From Rotaria socialis (taxonomy: Eukaryota > Rotifera > Eurotatoria > Philodinida > Philodinidae), in contig CAJNYU010000497.1 in the NCBI GenBank assembly GCA_905331475.1, forward strand, positions 69,440-133,439: a stretch of DNA of 64,000 nt. Reading direction: 5' to 3'. The notes below the pieces were generated by a model that was not told the DNA's origin, searched no databases, and saw nothing but the letters and a program-made list of their open reading frames with translations. Made by a program: the position numbers and the translations under genes. This document shows, piece by piece, positions 1 to 11,035 of the stretch; position 1 is the first letter of the stretch, and every line of letters starts with the position of its first letter.

Positions 1-707
1 TACAGCTAGATACGCAATTGTGTTTCAGACACGAATGCGATTTACACTGAAAAACAAGAAAAATAATTTCGTGTACTAGAAATCGATCTGATTTTTGAAA
101 GATTGCTGAGCTTCTTGTGAACTAGACAATTGCAGTCCAACATCAAGGAGAACAGTAATGCGATAGTTGGTATCTTAATATAATCGCCAAAAAATCTTCC
201 ATCGAAAATCAAGTACAATTCTGACATTCAAATATAAAGCTAATTTTGGTGGGTTCTCAATATTATAACAAAATCATCGATATCAATGTTTATAAGCAGC
301 GAAGTAATAATATTGGTTCTTCAGGGATTAATACTTGTTTTGACATTCTCAAACTGATAAAATAATTGGCTGTGCGGTCATAAGCATTTCTGTACATATG
401 CATATTCAAGATCAGAATTTCGATTTGGTAAAGACTTCAATAAAATCTTGAAAATATGAATCGCTACACTACCAGTTTTATCGTTAGAAGAATTAAAATT
501 ATATTGTTAGCTATTGTTTTCGTTTTCAAATTGAAGAACTTGATTGAACATATTTTTAAGCACTTACCAAAAACTTCGATTGCTCACAAGCTTTATCGTT
601 TATATTTATTTCGTACAAAATAACTAGTTATTAGCTGCACGAACAAGGGCAAAAATATGTCTATCTATAAAAAATACATGCTTTAAAAAAGATATTATGA
701 AAAATGA
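1..707. other. No gene seen
   Basis: AT-rich stretch with only short chance reading frames. No splice-consistent exons, RNA gene or transposon ends were recognised. It may hold the 3' flank of the kringle gene, which ends at 708. Confidence 0.5.
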
Positions 708-1381
708 TTATGTGTTGTAGTTAGATTGATCCGAAAATCTTGATCTCAATCTTCGGATATTTTTTCTGATATGTTCCATAAGCTTTTTCATTCGTTCATG
801 AATGTAAGCAGCATATCGTTTAACTTCATCGCGAATAGTTGGAAAAAATCCACCATCAGTATCATTAGTGGCTTCTTCATCGATAAATCCTATATCTGTC
901 GGTAATGTTGCTCTAGATGCTAAAAAAATAATCATAGGATTAAAATTAATAATCTTTTTGTTTTCAATAAATAACCTACCAAGACTTTGACAAACATTAC
1001 AGTGTTCCATGGAAACAATACTTTCAGTTTCAACAAAACACCAGGGACCATCAACATTCATATTTGGGTTGCGACAGTAGTTTTTAGCTGCTTTTATTGA
1101 TGGATCACTATAAAAATTAGGTTCATTTATAATATCAACATACATGGTTTGTAGATCATTCCATGATAAACATTCTTGGTCGAATTTCGTAAATGAATGT
1201 TTACCATGATAGAGAAGAATTCCATCTTCAGATATAGTACAATCTATATTTACAATAATACACGAAAAATTCGAAATCATACTCATATCATTATTATCCT
1301 ACCTGAAACATTTCTAGCAATAATTGCTTTACCTGTAAGACTATTTATAATAGCGATAAGTATGAGTATATGTAGAAGCAT
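708..1381 (-). CDS. Small secreted single-kringle protein
   Basis: Three exons on the minus strand: 1381-1303, 1243-980 and 919-708, giving 184 residues. The introns are 59 and 60 bp, both GT-AG; the second is a multiple of three, so the frame also runs through it unspliced. Residues 1-17 are a hydrophobic signal peptide. Residues 28-111 form one kringle with six cysteines (28, 51, 83, 95, 108, 111), the NYCRNP core at 81-86 and GPWC at 92-95. Kringles are extracellular disulfide domains that bind proteins or ligands such as lysine. The tail, about residues 112-184, is acidic then strongly basic, and no protease domain follows. Domain call is firm; partner and role are unknown. The first exon is inferred from the signal peptide plus exact phase. 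Confidence 0.8.
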
Positions 1382-1995
1382 TTGTAGACTTTTTGTTTTG
1401 GTATATAAGAACAATATAGCTATCAATCGATTCTATTTATATGCAAGAAGACCATAAGATAGGGAAAAAGAGAAAAACAAATGCGCAATTGATAGAAAAT
1501 AACGGAAAACTCTAGCAAACTGATTCATAAACATGTGCCATTGATAGATTTTCCCCAACACTGATCTTTAATGGAAAGCCTTAAGAATGTGTTCTATAGA
1601 GAAGTTTAACATAATTCTTTCAAGCGATTTACCTCTAAATACGTGATATAAAAAGTCTTGATAACACATAATTGCATAGATGTCACTAATTGACAACCCT
1701 ATTAATTGTGCATGGTAAAAATTTTAATCTCATAAAAAAATCATAATAATCATTATCGAATCCATAGAAAATGTTGTACAATGAAATAAAAATTATTTTT
1801 CATGATTTTATTTTAATAGGCCTATTAATGTCGACAGTAAGTCAAATGACTCATACAATGTAAATCACATCATCTGTGACGTGCGTGACGTTTCTCATTC
1901 TAGTATCTTTTTCATTTCTGATAACTTTAAACGCAAAAACAAACAAGAAAATCTATCTATTTAATGTTTTCATTTGATGATTTGATCTTTCTATT
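1382..1995. other. Divergent intergenic region, kringle gene / GOSR1
   Basis: The two flanking genes point away from each other, so both promoters should lie here. A run of tgacgtgcgtgacg near 1877-1890 resembles paired CRE-like half sites (TGACG), but this is only a visual match. No other feature is seen. Confidence 0.35.
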
Positions 1996-2766
1996 ATGAA
2001 CCGTTCATTCGGTAATAATTCGTATCCACCAATAAATTCACGAATGTCAACAGCACCAGCTACCGATTGGGAGGATTTGCGTAAACAAGCACGTCAACTT
2101 GAAAATGAAGTTGATACGAAATTAATGTCATTTTCAAAACTATGTTCTAATTATGTTGCACGTGATCATACAACAAATCATCATGGAATTGATTCTCCGA
2201 CAACATCAACACCCACATCATTCGAAACAATGTCGATTGAAATTGAAAAACTTCTTGAACGTTTATCCGATATTAACAAATGTATGAACGAGGCTATACC
2301 AACATTACTTGGCCCAAATACAGCTGCAACACATACATTACAACGTCATCATGAAATTTGTCAAGATTATCGACGTGAATTCGAACGTACAAAAGCCAAC
2401 ATAAGAAATTTTCAAACACGCGAAGATCTTCTAATGAACAATAATAATAATAATTCTGATATAAATTCGACAGGCCTTAGTAGTCGTCGACAAGAATATT
2501 ATTCACGTGAAATGGGACATCTAAATAGTTCACATAAATTAATGGATAGAAATCTAGAAATGGCATCACTATTGAAAAAAGATCTATCTGACCAGCGAAG
2601 ATATTTCATGAACATCACTCATAAAGTGAAAAATCTAACCAATCGTTTTCCATTAATGAATAATATTCTACATAAAATTAAAATTAAAAAACGTAAAGAT
2701 TCACTTGTGCTTGGATTTGTCATTGCATTATGTCTCATTATTTTGCTTCTTTATTTGTTTCGATAA
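1996..2766 (+). CDS. GOSR1: Golgi SNAP receptor complex member 1 (GS28)
   Basis: Intronless, 256 residues, close to the 250 of vertebrate GOSR1. This Qb-SNARE sits in the cis-Golgi membrane and acts in ER-Golgi and intra-Golgi vesicle fusion with syntaxin-5, Ykt6 and Bet1-type partners. The N-terminus carries the family signature WEDLRKQARQLENEVD (about residues 25-40), followed by helical N-domain sequence, an asparagine-rich low-complexity insert near 148-156, and the SNARE motif, whose central-layer glutamine is probably the Q of LSDQRR near 198-203. A membrane anchor of about 20 hydrophobic residues ends the protein (about 237-255). A polyadenylation signal AATAAA lies at 2847-2852. It is the first gene of a tight same-strand trio; only 126 bp separate its stop from the next ATG. 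Confidence 0.95.
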   Translation: MNRSFGNNSYPPINSRMSTAPATDWEDLRKQARQLENEVDTKLMSFSKLCSNYVARDHTTNHHGIDSPTTSTPTSFETMSIEIEKLLERLSDINKCMNEAIPTLLGPNTAATHTLQRHHEICQDYRREFERTKANIRNFQTREDLLMNNNNNNSDINSTGLSSRRQEYYSREMGHLNSSHKLMDRNLEMASLLKKDLSDQRRYFMNITHKVKNLTNRFPLMNNILHKIKIKKRKDSLVLGFVIALCLIILLLYLFR

Positions 2767-2888
2767 AAAAAAATATATATTGACAAGAACATATTTTCGT
2801 TTTTCTCTCATAGTTTGTTTTTTTCTCTTCTGTTTCTAATAATAATAATAAAAAACTAAACGAAACGTTATAAAATTTTTACTCTTTT

Positions 2889-2892
2889 AGAT
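2889..2892 (+). promoter_or_regulatory. Possible trans-splice acceptor before BEN gene
   Basis: A pyrimidine-rich run ends in TTTTAG at 2885-2890, two bases before the ATG at 2893. No upstream 5' exon can be placed in the 126-bp gap after GOSR1. In bdelloids a spliced leader is known to be added to many mRNAs, so this AG is a candidate leader acceptor. Inference only. Confidence 0.45.
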
Positions 2893-5122
2893 ATGGACAA
2901 TGAATATCATCATCCTCTTTTATATAAACATGCTTCAATAACTTTATTTGAAAGTTATGTTGCTATTGAAAAATTTATTATTGACACGCGTTTATCATAT
3001 ATTGATCAGTATAAATTATTTGATTTGTTAAAAAAATTATTACCAAATGAAGATAATAAACTCACGAGCCAAGGATTTCTTTCGTGGCTTGTTTGGCGTG
3101 TTGACCAACATGAAGAACGACAACAGGAACATCATGAAGTAGTGCCCGATAAAAGATCGCATCATGATAGAATGATATCCGAGAATGTATCTGCTAATAA
3201 ACGAGTGAAAACAAGTAAGATTCTTGTTTATATACCATGATGAAAAAAAGTCAAAATGGAGCGTTGAACGATAAAAAAAATACCATTCATCAATAAGATT
3301 TACTTGATCAGATGAAAAATCGAAATTTTCTTACGAATTGAGGAGTCGTAAATTTGACGTACGTTTAATAGTGACGATCGGTCGAGGTATATTTTTGTAT
3401 TCTCAATGAAATTTTTCAGTCGAACTCGAATCAGTACCAGGAAAAAGATGAGATTTTTTTTGTTTTCAGTGAACTGCTGCACTGCACATGTTTTCTAGAC
3501 GATTAGAATTGATTGGGTTTCAAAGTTAACATGAAGAATACTAATCTCTAACACAGTTAGTACTTAGTTCTATCAAGTATGACTTTGCTTGAATATTCAA
3601 CGCTTGTATTATTCATTTTGACATTCGTTTCAAGGTTGAAAAACGCATGTTACAAAGAAAAATCGAGATTAAGTTGCTCTATATACTCATCTATACAAAG
3701 AATCTATTGAAACTTTTTAATTTGACAAAAGAACAAGCAATTTTAATTATTATTATATCAGAATCTTTAAAAAAATATCGATGTATAAATCGCGTGCGTT
3801 CTTTACTTAGCAAATGAGTAATGTAATACTCTTATTTTTCTATCAAATCAATAATATACAATTTAATCTACAACAAATAACCGATAGAAACGAAGATATG
3901 ATACTTGTTTTATTTGTAAAAGAAAATACATAACTTCAAATACGTTTCGTTGCCGAAAAAATATTTGCCAAACTTGGTCGTCGAATTTTTTTATGCAATT
4001 TAGATCGAACATCGCAAATAGAAGAACATAATGATGCTAGTTTAACTCAATATGCTGAACGTCACTTAGAGCAAAATAGGAATGAATCATCAGGTATTGA
4101 AAATAGTTTCTCATATATTTCCAATGATTTTTATTCTATTGAATATCTAGATATACAACAACAAATAGATCGTTTACAATCTATTGTTCTTCGTCTTGCT
4201 TCTAATATAGACACAATTAATCAACAATCAGATACTACACCTTCTCCGATTGTGTACGCGAAACCCAATATAAAACATGAGCAAATGGAGGATGTAAGGA
4301 AAAATGGATTTAAATTTTTTTTCTCGATATCCAAAAGACATTGATTTCATGTTTAAGAATGAACCATCGGAACTTGAAGTCGAAGAGGATCATGATGACG
4401 AAACATCAGATCATAATCATTGCTTCAATTTTCCTGCAAGCACATCAACAAATATATCATTTCCTCCGAATCCAATGTCAACAAAAACTATAGTAGATTT
4501 ATATTTTTTTAAAATGTAAGATAAGACACGAATAATTTTAATAGATGTACAAAGGACGAAACATGATGAAACATCTTCGGCCACGAACAACTTTAACTAG
4601 TTTTGCACGCCATATTGCCAGTGATCTTTTTTCCCGAGAAGAAATTATGGGAAAATTGCACGTGGACCATAATAATGAACGTGATATTTTTCTTCGACGT
4701 AAGAATAATTATATTTTCACACAAGCGCATTCAAGAATTAACATCAAAAATGTTAATCTTCCTACCCAGACATTGCTAGTTTAGAGAACAATCATTTCTC
4801 TCATCGGCAATTTTTCCTTAGTAGAAAGTGCTACCTCAGTTCAGTGGCACATTTTTCATTGAATTTTAACTGTATTAATATCTTTTCTCGTTCGTTGTTA
4901 GATTGCATTTGTACAGCATGGAATTTAACTGAACAAGAGCTTTATTCAATTTGGCCGAAAATTCGAAATGCGCTTTTACAACTTCGCCGGGATGCTATCG
5001 CTGGTAAATGTATTCGAATGAATAAGAAAATGAAACAGCAAGAACAAGACTCAAATCCGAATCATTGTAATAGCGAATATGAAGATGACGAAAGTCAAAA
5101 TAAGTCCGATTTGTGTAATTAA
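2893..5122 (+). CDS. BEN-domain protein, probable chromatin or DNA-binding factor
   Basis: Five exons: 2893-3214, 4004-4293, 4358-4492, 4545-4698 and 4902-5122, giving 373 residues in frame. Introns 2 and 3 are 64 and 52 bp; intron 1 is long (789 bp) and is the least certain junction. The last two exons join to a BEN domain of about 75 residues. It starts near FARHIASDLFSREEIMGK and continues after the splice with CICTAWNLTEQELYSIWPKI and LQLRRDA, matching the family pattern LF..EEL ... W..i...i..kcR. BEN domains bind DNA or chromatin and usually mediate repression. The middle is polar and acidic with a short coiled stretch (YLDIQQQIDRLQSIVLRLAS). AATAAA lies at 5172-5177. Domain call is good; target genes unknown. 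Confidence 0.72.
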
Positions 5123-5218
5123 TTTTTAGTTTTATTTCAAAAAAAAACAAAAAAGATAGTCTCGTTTATATAATAAAAATATTATGTATATCATCTTCTT
5201 TTTATTGTTTTGATTTTT

Positions 5219-5233
5219 AGATAAGAATAAATC
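5219..5233 (+). promoter_or_regulatory. Possible trans-splice acceptor before MRPL33
   Basis: A T-rich tract ends in TTTTTAG at 5220, thirteen bases before the ATG at 5234 and about 100 bp after the stop of the BEN gene. It could end a 5' UTR intron, but there is little room for an upstream exon, so leader trans-splicing is a fair reading. Inference. Confidence 0.45.
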
Positions 5234-5470
5234 ATGCGTCTATCATGGATATTAAATGCAGCTAAAAGTGGACGGCAATTACTTGTGAATTGTGAGTCGC
5301 AAGCAACAGGTCATCGTGTAATGCGTATTCGTGATAGAACTCAAGAGAAATTGGAATTTCTTCGTGTGGATCCATGGATTGACCAAGAAGTTTTATATAA
5401 AGAAACAAGAAAAATAAAGACATTAGAAAAACGAAACATACGTGAAATACATCTTAGTCGATTGACGTGA
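5234..5470 (+). CDS. MRPL33: Mitochondrial large-subunit ribosomal protein bL33m
   Basis: Single exon, 78 residues; bL33 proteins are typically 50-65. The family features are visible: an N-terminal strand (RQLLVNCES, residues 14-22), the conserved ATGHR turn (about 24-28), REK-like QEKLEFLRVDPW (about 37-48) and the closing VLYKETRKIKTLEK. The protein is a small component of the mitochondrial 39S subunit near the E site. The N-terminus is basic and could act as import signal without cleavage. The zinc-binding cysteines of some bacterial L33 are absent, as in most mitochondrial forms. Third gene of the compact trio with GOSR1 and the BEN gene. Confidence 0.85.
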   Translation: MRLSWILNAAKSGRQLLVNCESQATGHRVMRIRDRTQEKLEFLRVDPWIDQEVLYKETRKIKTLEKRNIREIHLSRLT

Positions 5471-6227
5471 TAGTTTTTGTTAGAGATATCTTATTGTTAA
5501 ACAAAACAATGTAGATTAGTTTTAAAGAATTGCTCTGCAGATTTATTAAAATAAAACACAAAATGCATTTTATAAATGGATGGAAAATTTTCACTATATT
5601 CTTATTGATGAAGTCTATGCTTTTTTTATATCAATCATATTAGGAAAAATATACTCACATATATATATATATATAAATACATTCAATGAATACAATAGGA
5701 AGTCGAGAAAATTTTCGAAGTATTCCGAAAAAGTCGATTTTCAAGATACTGTCAGTTCTAGAAATCAATTCAAAACTTGTGCCATTGACGAAAATAAGTT
5801 ACTGTTGTGGTGAAAGTGAAAACCAACTTCGACCGACTTCAAGAGAAAATGCAGCCAGCTGTTTTTTTCAATTGAACATTCTCCGAATTTATGGTCAGAA
5901 AATGTTGTAAGATTTGCTAAGAACTTGACTTTTGTACTAGGCATAAAAATTATGTTACGACGTTTAAAAGTTTTTTTTTCGAAGGTTATGCAGTCTAAGA
6001 TGTCGAATCTTGAACATTTTTCACTCACATAATCTCTATATTCCGATAACTCAACTCACAATGATTGCATACTCGTCTTATGCGAAACACAATATAAAAA
6101 GTGATTTTAATCTTTGCAATTTCGTCCATATATTACCAGTGCATATGATCTAATGTGTATGACATTATTTATTATTGGCATTTTTGCAAAAGAGAAGCTA
6201 ACTTATTGACAATAAGAAGAGATTCTG
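5471..6227. other. No gene seen; AT microsatellite
   Basis: Contains a TA dinucleotide run at about 5660-5674 and short chance frames on both strands. No exon with splice support was found. It lies between convergent genes. Confidence 0.5.
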
Positions 6228-7274
6228 TTAACATAGGAATAACTCTTTTGAAAACTTAATAGTACGCATGATATTGTCAACCTCGTTTTTCGTGTCATCG
6301 TTGAAATAATTAAGTGTGAAACACAGAATGAAGTCATTGTTTGTGAATTTAACATATTGCGTTTGATTGATATTTATCGAATTAAATATATTTACGCTTT
6401 GTTCTTGCATACCATATTGTTCGCCATTCAGATTAACGTCGTGACAGTCGCTAGTACTAGTGAGTTTCATGAACGGATTCTGCAACATTTCTCTGGAATA
6501 CATAATATAATCGCAACTATTTTTCACATCGGGTGCTGCTTCCAATTTTTCAGCAAGTACCAATATACTTGGGTTGTCACTGCTGTAAACCGAGCTGAGT
6601 CGATTTTTCACGAAATTGAAAATTGGTATACTACGTTCTATTTTGTTTTTGAATTTCTGTTCTAGTGATTTGTTGTTTGAAGCCAGAGACAGCGGTTGAA
6701 CGAGTTTCAGTAGAGCACGTATCTCTGAAAAACTCTTAGAATGCCAATCGTTTGGTTTCTCTATGGAAATACCAAAGAAAGGATTTTCATAGCGATTGCC
6801 AGTTACATTCTGACCTTTCAATACCAAAAAGTTGCTATACTTCGACGAAACTATATACGAATAAATTTGTTTTATAATTTTAGTATTTGAAAATGAGAAA
6901 ATAAAACTGCTATCGACATAACCCCTGATGAAATTGAACAACTGGAGCCGATTTTCGTTATGTATGGTTTGGTGCTTTTGAATATGAAGTTTTTCTCTTT
7001 CTTACAACTTTCTATACTATATCTTGCAAATATATGTCAATGCTAGAAATACACGAATCAATGAAGTTTCTAATTTTTTTTTTTTTTTTTTGATTATAAT
7101 TTATGTATTTCTTATAGATCGATGAACGAAAACTTCAGAGAGAAAAATCAGAACAATGAAAAGATGTTGTTTCATTGTCTCGAATTTTATTACGACTAAC
7201 TTACCTGCATGAATATTGGTAATAAGTTGCACTGTTGAAAATATCGTCAATAGTATCAATAATTTAATTGTCAT
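6228..7274 (-). CDS. Small secreted protein, PsbP/DUF1795-like fold suspected
   Basis: Two exons on the minus strand: 7274-7205 and 6850-6228, giving 230 residues. The first exon encodes a clean 23-residue signal peptide (MTIKLLILLTIFSTVQLITN and three more) and splices in phase 1 across a 354-bp intron. The mature protein contains FGISIEKPNDW near residues 46-56 and ends with an NEVDNIMRTIKF motif. This pairing, a strand-turn with P..W at the start and a closing helix I..TIKF, is seen in bacterial lipoproteins and PsbP-like proteins. The function is not known. An alternative start inside exon 2 would give 237 residues but no signal peptide. The gene model is fairly secure; the fold is a guess. 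Confidence 0.6.
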
Positions 7275-8141
7275 GATTTCGGGAAAATCTCCCAATAGAT
7301 TCGTATTATTTTTTCTATTTCTATATTGATGTATCGAGCAAAGCTATTTATATAGCTACTTATTTTTGTGCATTCTAAAAAATATTTTTCACGCTTAATT
7401 ATTCACAGCCAGTTGAATTGCAAACGAATTGATCACGCCGAATATTGGCCATGCAGTTAATTAGACATCAGACTACAATTCAATTAGAAATTCACACATT
7501 TTCATTATCCAAATATGTAATGTAGACCAATTTAACAGTTGTTGACTATCTGCAGTTTGTCGATGTGAAGAAAAACAACGAGATTCGGTTAATAGATATC
7601 ACGATACGTATGATCATTAACCTATTCGCATCAGACATTTTATTTAGCTGTTCTTAAAATTAGAGAAAAAAAATATTTTAAATAAATCTTCAGTCATCGA
7701 TACCTATGTTTATGTCAAATAATCGACCGCGAAGCAAATAAAATACTCATGAATTCTTCTATTATGATTTTCCTAAAGTCATCCGAATTTCGAAGTAGAA
7801 TATATTCTCTGAATGAAAAATCATAATACAGCAAGAACCTAGTTCGGTTAATAAAAGCGGATAAATAAATGCATTCGATAAAAAAAAGTCTATAAAAATG
7901 TTCTTTTAACTTTACTGAAAATATAATGTTTGAAAGTTTTATCGATAACTTACATTCGAAAATTTGCTTCCAAACGAGCGCGAATGATAGTTAAAGACAT
8001 TCACTAGGAAATATCTGCGTGTATGCAATGTTCGACAAGATAAACAAATTTCTTTTGTAACACATAACCGTGTGATCTTGTTGACAGCAACAACAACAAA
8101 AATGACCAGAGAAGAAGAAACAACAAATAAACTAGAAGCTC
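7275..8141. other. No gene seen
   Basis: Intergenic sequence between two minus-strand genes. A poly-T tract lies just before it at about 7073-7091, inside the intron of the secreted-protein gene. No transposon ends or exons recognised. Confidence 0.5.
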
Positions 8142-9494
8142 CTAAAAACTATCGAATTCCGTCGGATACAATTCTGTTTCGGCATGAATCAATTTTTTTT
8201 CTTCATAAGTTTCATAATGATCTTTATCAGGTTCTGGTATATAGGGTGCTTTGATACGCTTCTTCAATAGACTTTCCCAATTGATCGAAGAAAACCATGG
8301 ATGATTTTTAATATCATCTACGCCATTCTGTAAATTACCATAACGTCGTAGTGGACGAGTTTGAAGCAGTTTACTTAATAAATCTCTGATATCAGATGCA
8401 AAGTATCCTGGAATGTTGAATGAACCTTGAAGAATTTTTTTGAAGATTCTCGTTGGATCTTCATCATGAAAAGGGGTCGCACCCTATAATTGATCAGAAA
8501 AAAAACATATTATCAAAAGTTCAGACTTGATCGAACTAAAATTGTACCGCTGTAAGTTCATATATCAGGATCCCTAATGTCCAATAGTCGACACTTTTAT
8601 TATAACCAATGCCTGTGATGATCTCAGGTGCCAAATACTACATTTAAATAATCAAGCAATATATAATACAGATAAAACAAAGAAAGTGCGTTAACATCGA
8701 TAGTTACCTCAGGCGTTCCACATAGTGTGTAGGTTCGTTCTTGCACAACTTTTGCTAATCCAAAATCAGTTAGTTTCAAATAGCCATCAGCTTCAAATAA
8801 AATTTCTTCTACTTTCAAATTTCTATAGATGATATCTACCAATCAAGACAACACATAATGTGGACATAACTAAAGAATTTTGACTCACTTAAGTTATGTA
8901 AATATTCGAAGGCTAGCACAATTTGTGAAGCGTAAAATTGTACTTGATCTTCCGGAAGTTGCGTCATATTTCTATATAAATAAATGTTTAAAACAATTAT
9001 ATATTCAAATTATTATGGTTGATATCATCGATGATTGATAAACAATCTCACCTAAAATGAACAAACATTTCACCACCGCTTGCAAACTCAAGTGCCAAAT
9101 ACAAATGAGCATTATCCTTGAATGCACAAATAAAAGTGACGATAAATGGAAAATTGATTGCTTGCAAAATATGTTTCTCAGATAAAATATGTTCAACTTG
9201 ACCAAGTTCGACAATAACATGTTTTTCCATGATTTTTAATGCCAATGATCTATTTTCATATTTGGCTAATACGACGTAGCCAAAAGCTCCCGTGCCAAGG
9301 GTTCTTCCCAATTGAAAATCTTCTATTTTAACCGTTTGTTTCGATGATTGTGCATATTTAGCTTCGAATTCTTGTTTAGCATGTTTCAAATCTATGTTTA
9401 CTTCACTTTCACCTTTACTTTGACTTTCAGCTTCAACTTGCCGCGTCTCACTCGACGATACTTGTGTTGCTGGTGAACTGGAACAGTTTCCCAT
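8142..9494 (-). CDS. PKA catalytic-subunit-like kinase with altered catalytic loop
   Basis: Five exons on the minus strand: 9494-9052, 8971-8889, 8835-8708, 8637-8548 and 8483-8142; 361 residues against about 350 for PKA-C. The N-terminus MGNCSSS fits N-myristoylation. Present: glycine loop GTGAFG (67-72), lysine 87 in ALKIM, the C-helix glutamate 106 in SEKHIL, DFG (199-201), an activation loop [10 protein letters not shown] with threonine 212 in the place of PKA Thr197, APE after the next splice, and a C-terminal EFDSF resembling the PKA FxxF tail. Odd: the catalytic loop reads YRNLKVEE (179-186) instead of YRDLKPEN. The base aspartate is asparagine and the metal-binding asparagine is glutamate. 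It is probably a pseudokinase that can still fold and bind regulatory subunit or ATP. That function is inferred. Confidence 0.88.
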
Positions 9495-11035
9495 CTCAAT
9501 TTGTTACCTGAAATGCATCTAAAATAATAATAGTAAGATCTAACAATTCTTTTTTTTTGGAAAAGAATTTTATCTCTACACGTATCATGAAAATGAAATG
9601 AAGCCAATCGACTTCACTACTTCGTATAGTGATTAGAAGCAGTAGATCATGATTATTTTCATGATGATTTCAAGAATATCTAACCAAGTCAAAGGTATTC
9701 TCGTTCGAATATTTTTGTTCAAAATTTGCATGTACTCCAAATCTGTCCTGCTCAGAATATGAACGCTATTGTACACAAAGGCTTATATCAAACGACTTTG
9801 AACTAACCCATAGTAAATTATATGCATTTAGTTTATATTGAAACACTGCTTTTCCGGTACCTAAAGATTCATCTGTAATAGGCCTCTATCAATATAATAT
9901 TTCTTGTTTAGAAATAATTTGCAATCGTTTTCTTTCTTGGCAAAGCTTCTCTTGTACTCTAAATTATTTTTAGTAGTAGTCATTATTAGCGTTGCTCCTC
10001 TTTGTTTTCGCTGAACTAAGTGTGCATATAGTTGTGGCATATGTATCAAAAAGTTAGTCCCACCCTCTTCATTGTTATTGTGTGTTTCTGCTTCGTGAAT
10101 ATAAGAGCTGGAAACAAATACCGTAATCGTGATTTTCAATTTCACTTCCCTAAAAGGTCAAACCTACGACATTTTTCAGAGGCTAGTACTACAAGACAAA
10201 TTATACTGGCTACAATAGGGAACATGATAATTGTCTTTTTTTTATTGTAGATATGATCACTGTTTTGAATGTAATCAATCAAGAAAATTAAAAAAAAAAC
10301 TACACGTATGAAGTAATCGAATCATTTAAAACTAATCTGACTCCTTATTTTGTTACCTCTATATTGAACACGTGTGCTTCTTGACAACAAAGCAAGTGTG
10401 TAACTACACATAACTTTTTTGTTTTCTTCAAGTCAAACCAAAGAATGAGTAGCGAAGTAAAAGTACATTTTACTTTCTTCCTCTACCTATGATGTTGTTC
10501 TCTGCACAATTTTGTGTTCTGCTACCTTGGACCCTTTTCTCTCTGTAGTATATCAGCAACAGAGTGTTACATATGTGTTGTGCAAGCTGATCATGCGAAC
10601 AATATTTGCGATATCTCAACTATTTTTCTTTTGAGATATCTCACGCGCTATGTAATTGATTCAAGATGAACCATAGAAAATGAATTTAGCGATGAGATTT
10701 AACTGTGATTGACTTGTAATTACAAAAACTCCAGTCGATACGCATGACGTTATCATTGAAATATGCCTTTTTGATTGTCCAGTGTTTTGCAATAGTTATC
10801 ATTTTGATTAGGATACTCGAAATAAAATTAGTTGAACATGTAATATTTATTTAAAAAATATGAAACATGAAAACAGCCTTGATAAGTGTACTGTATCATT
10901 CAAAAAATGAGGACAACTCACTGTTACGAGGAGATCATTGCAAAAGTTAACCACTCGTTTGAGCTGAATATTTTTTAATGTATTAGCATAAAAATGAATG
11001 TTTACAATTATTCGATCATGAATACACAGCTTTGT
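9495..11035. other. Intergenic, no gene seen
   Basis: About 1.5 kb between two minus-strand genes. An acceptor-like TTTCAG ends at 9508 (minus strand) just before the kinase ATG, so a 5' UTR exon or leader acceptor may exist. Otherwise only short chance frames. Confidence 0.45.

Noticed and set aside
5580..6028. Three overlapping frames
   Set aside because: AT-microsatellite neighbourhood; no conserved features and mutually exclusive strands.
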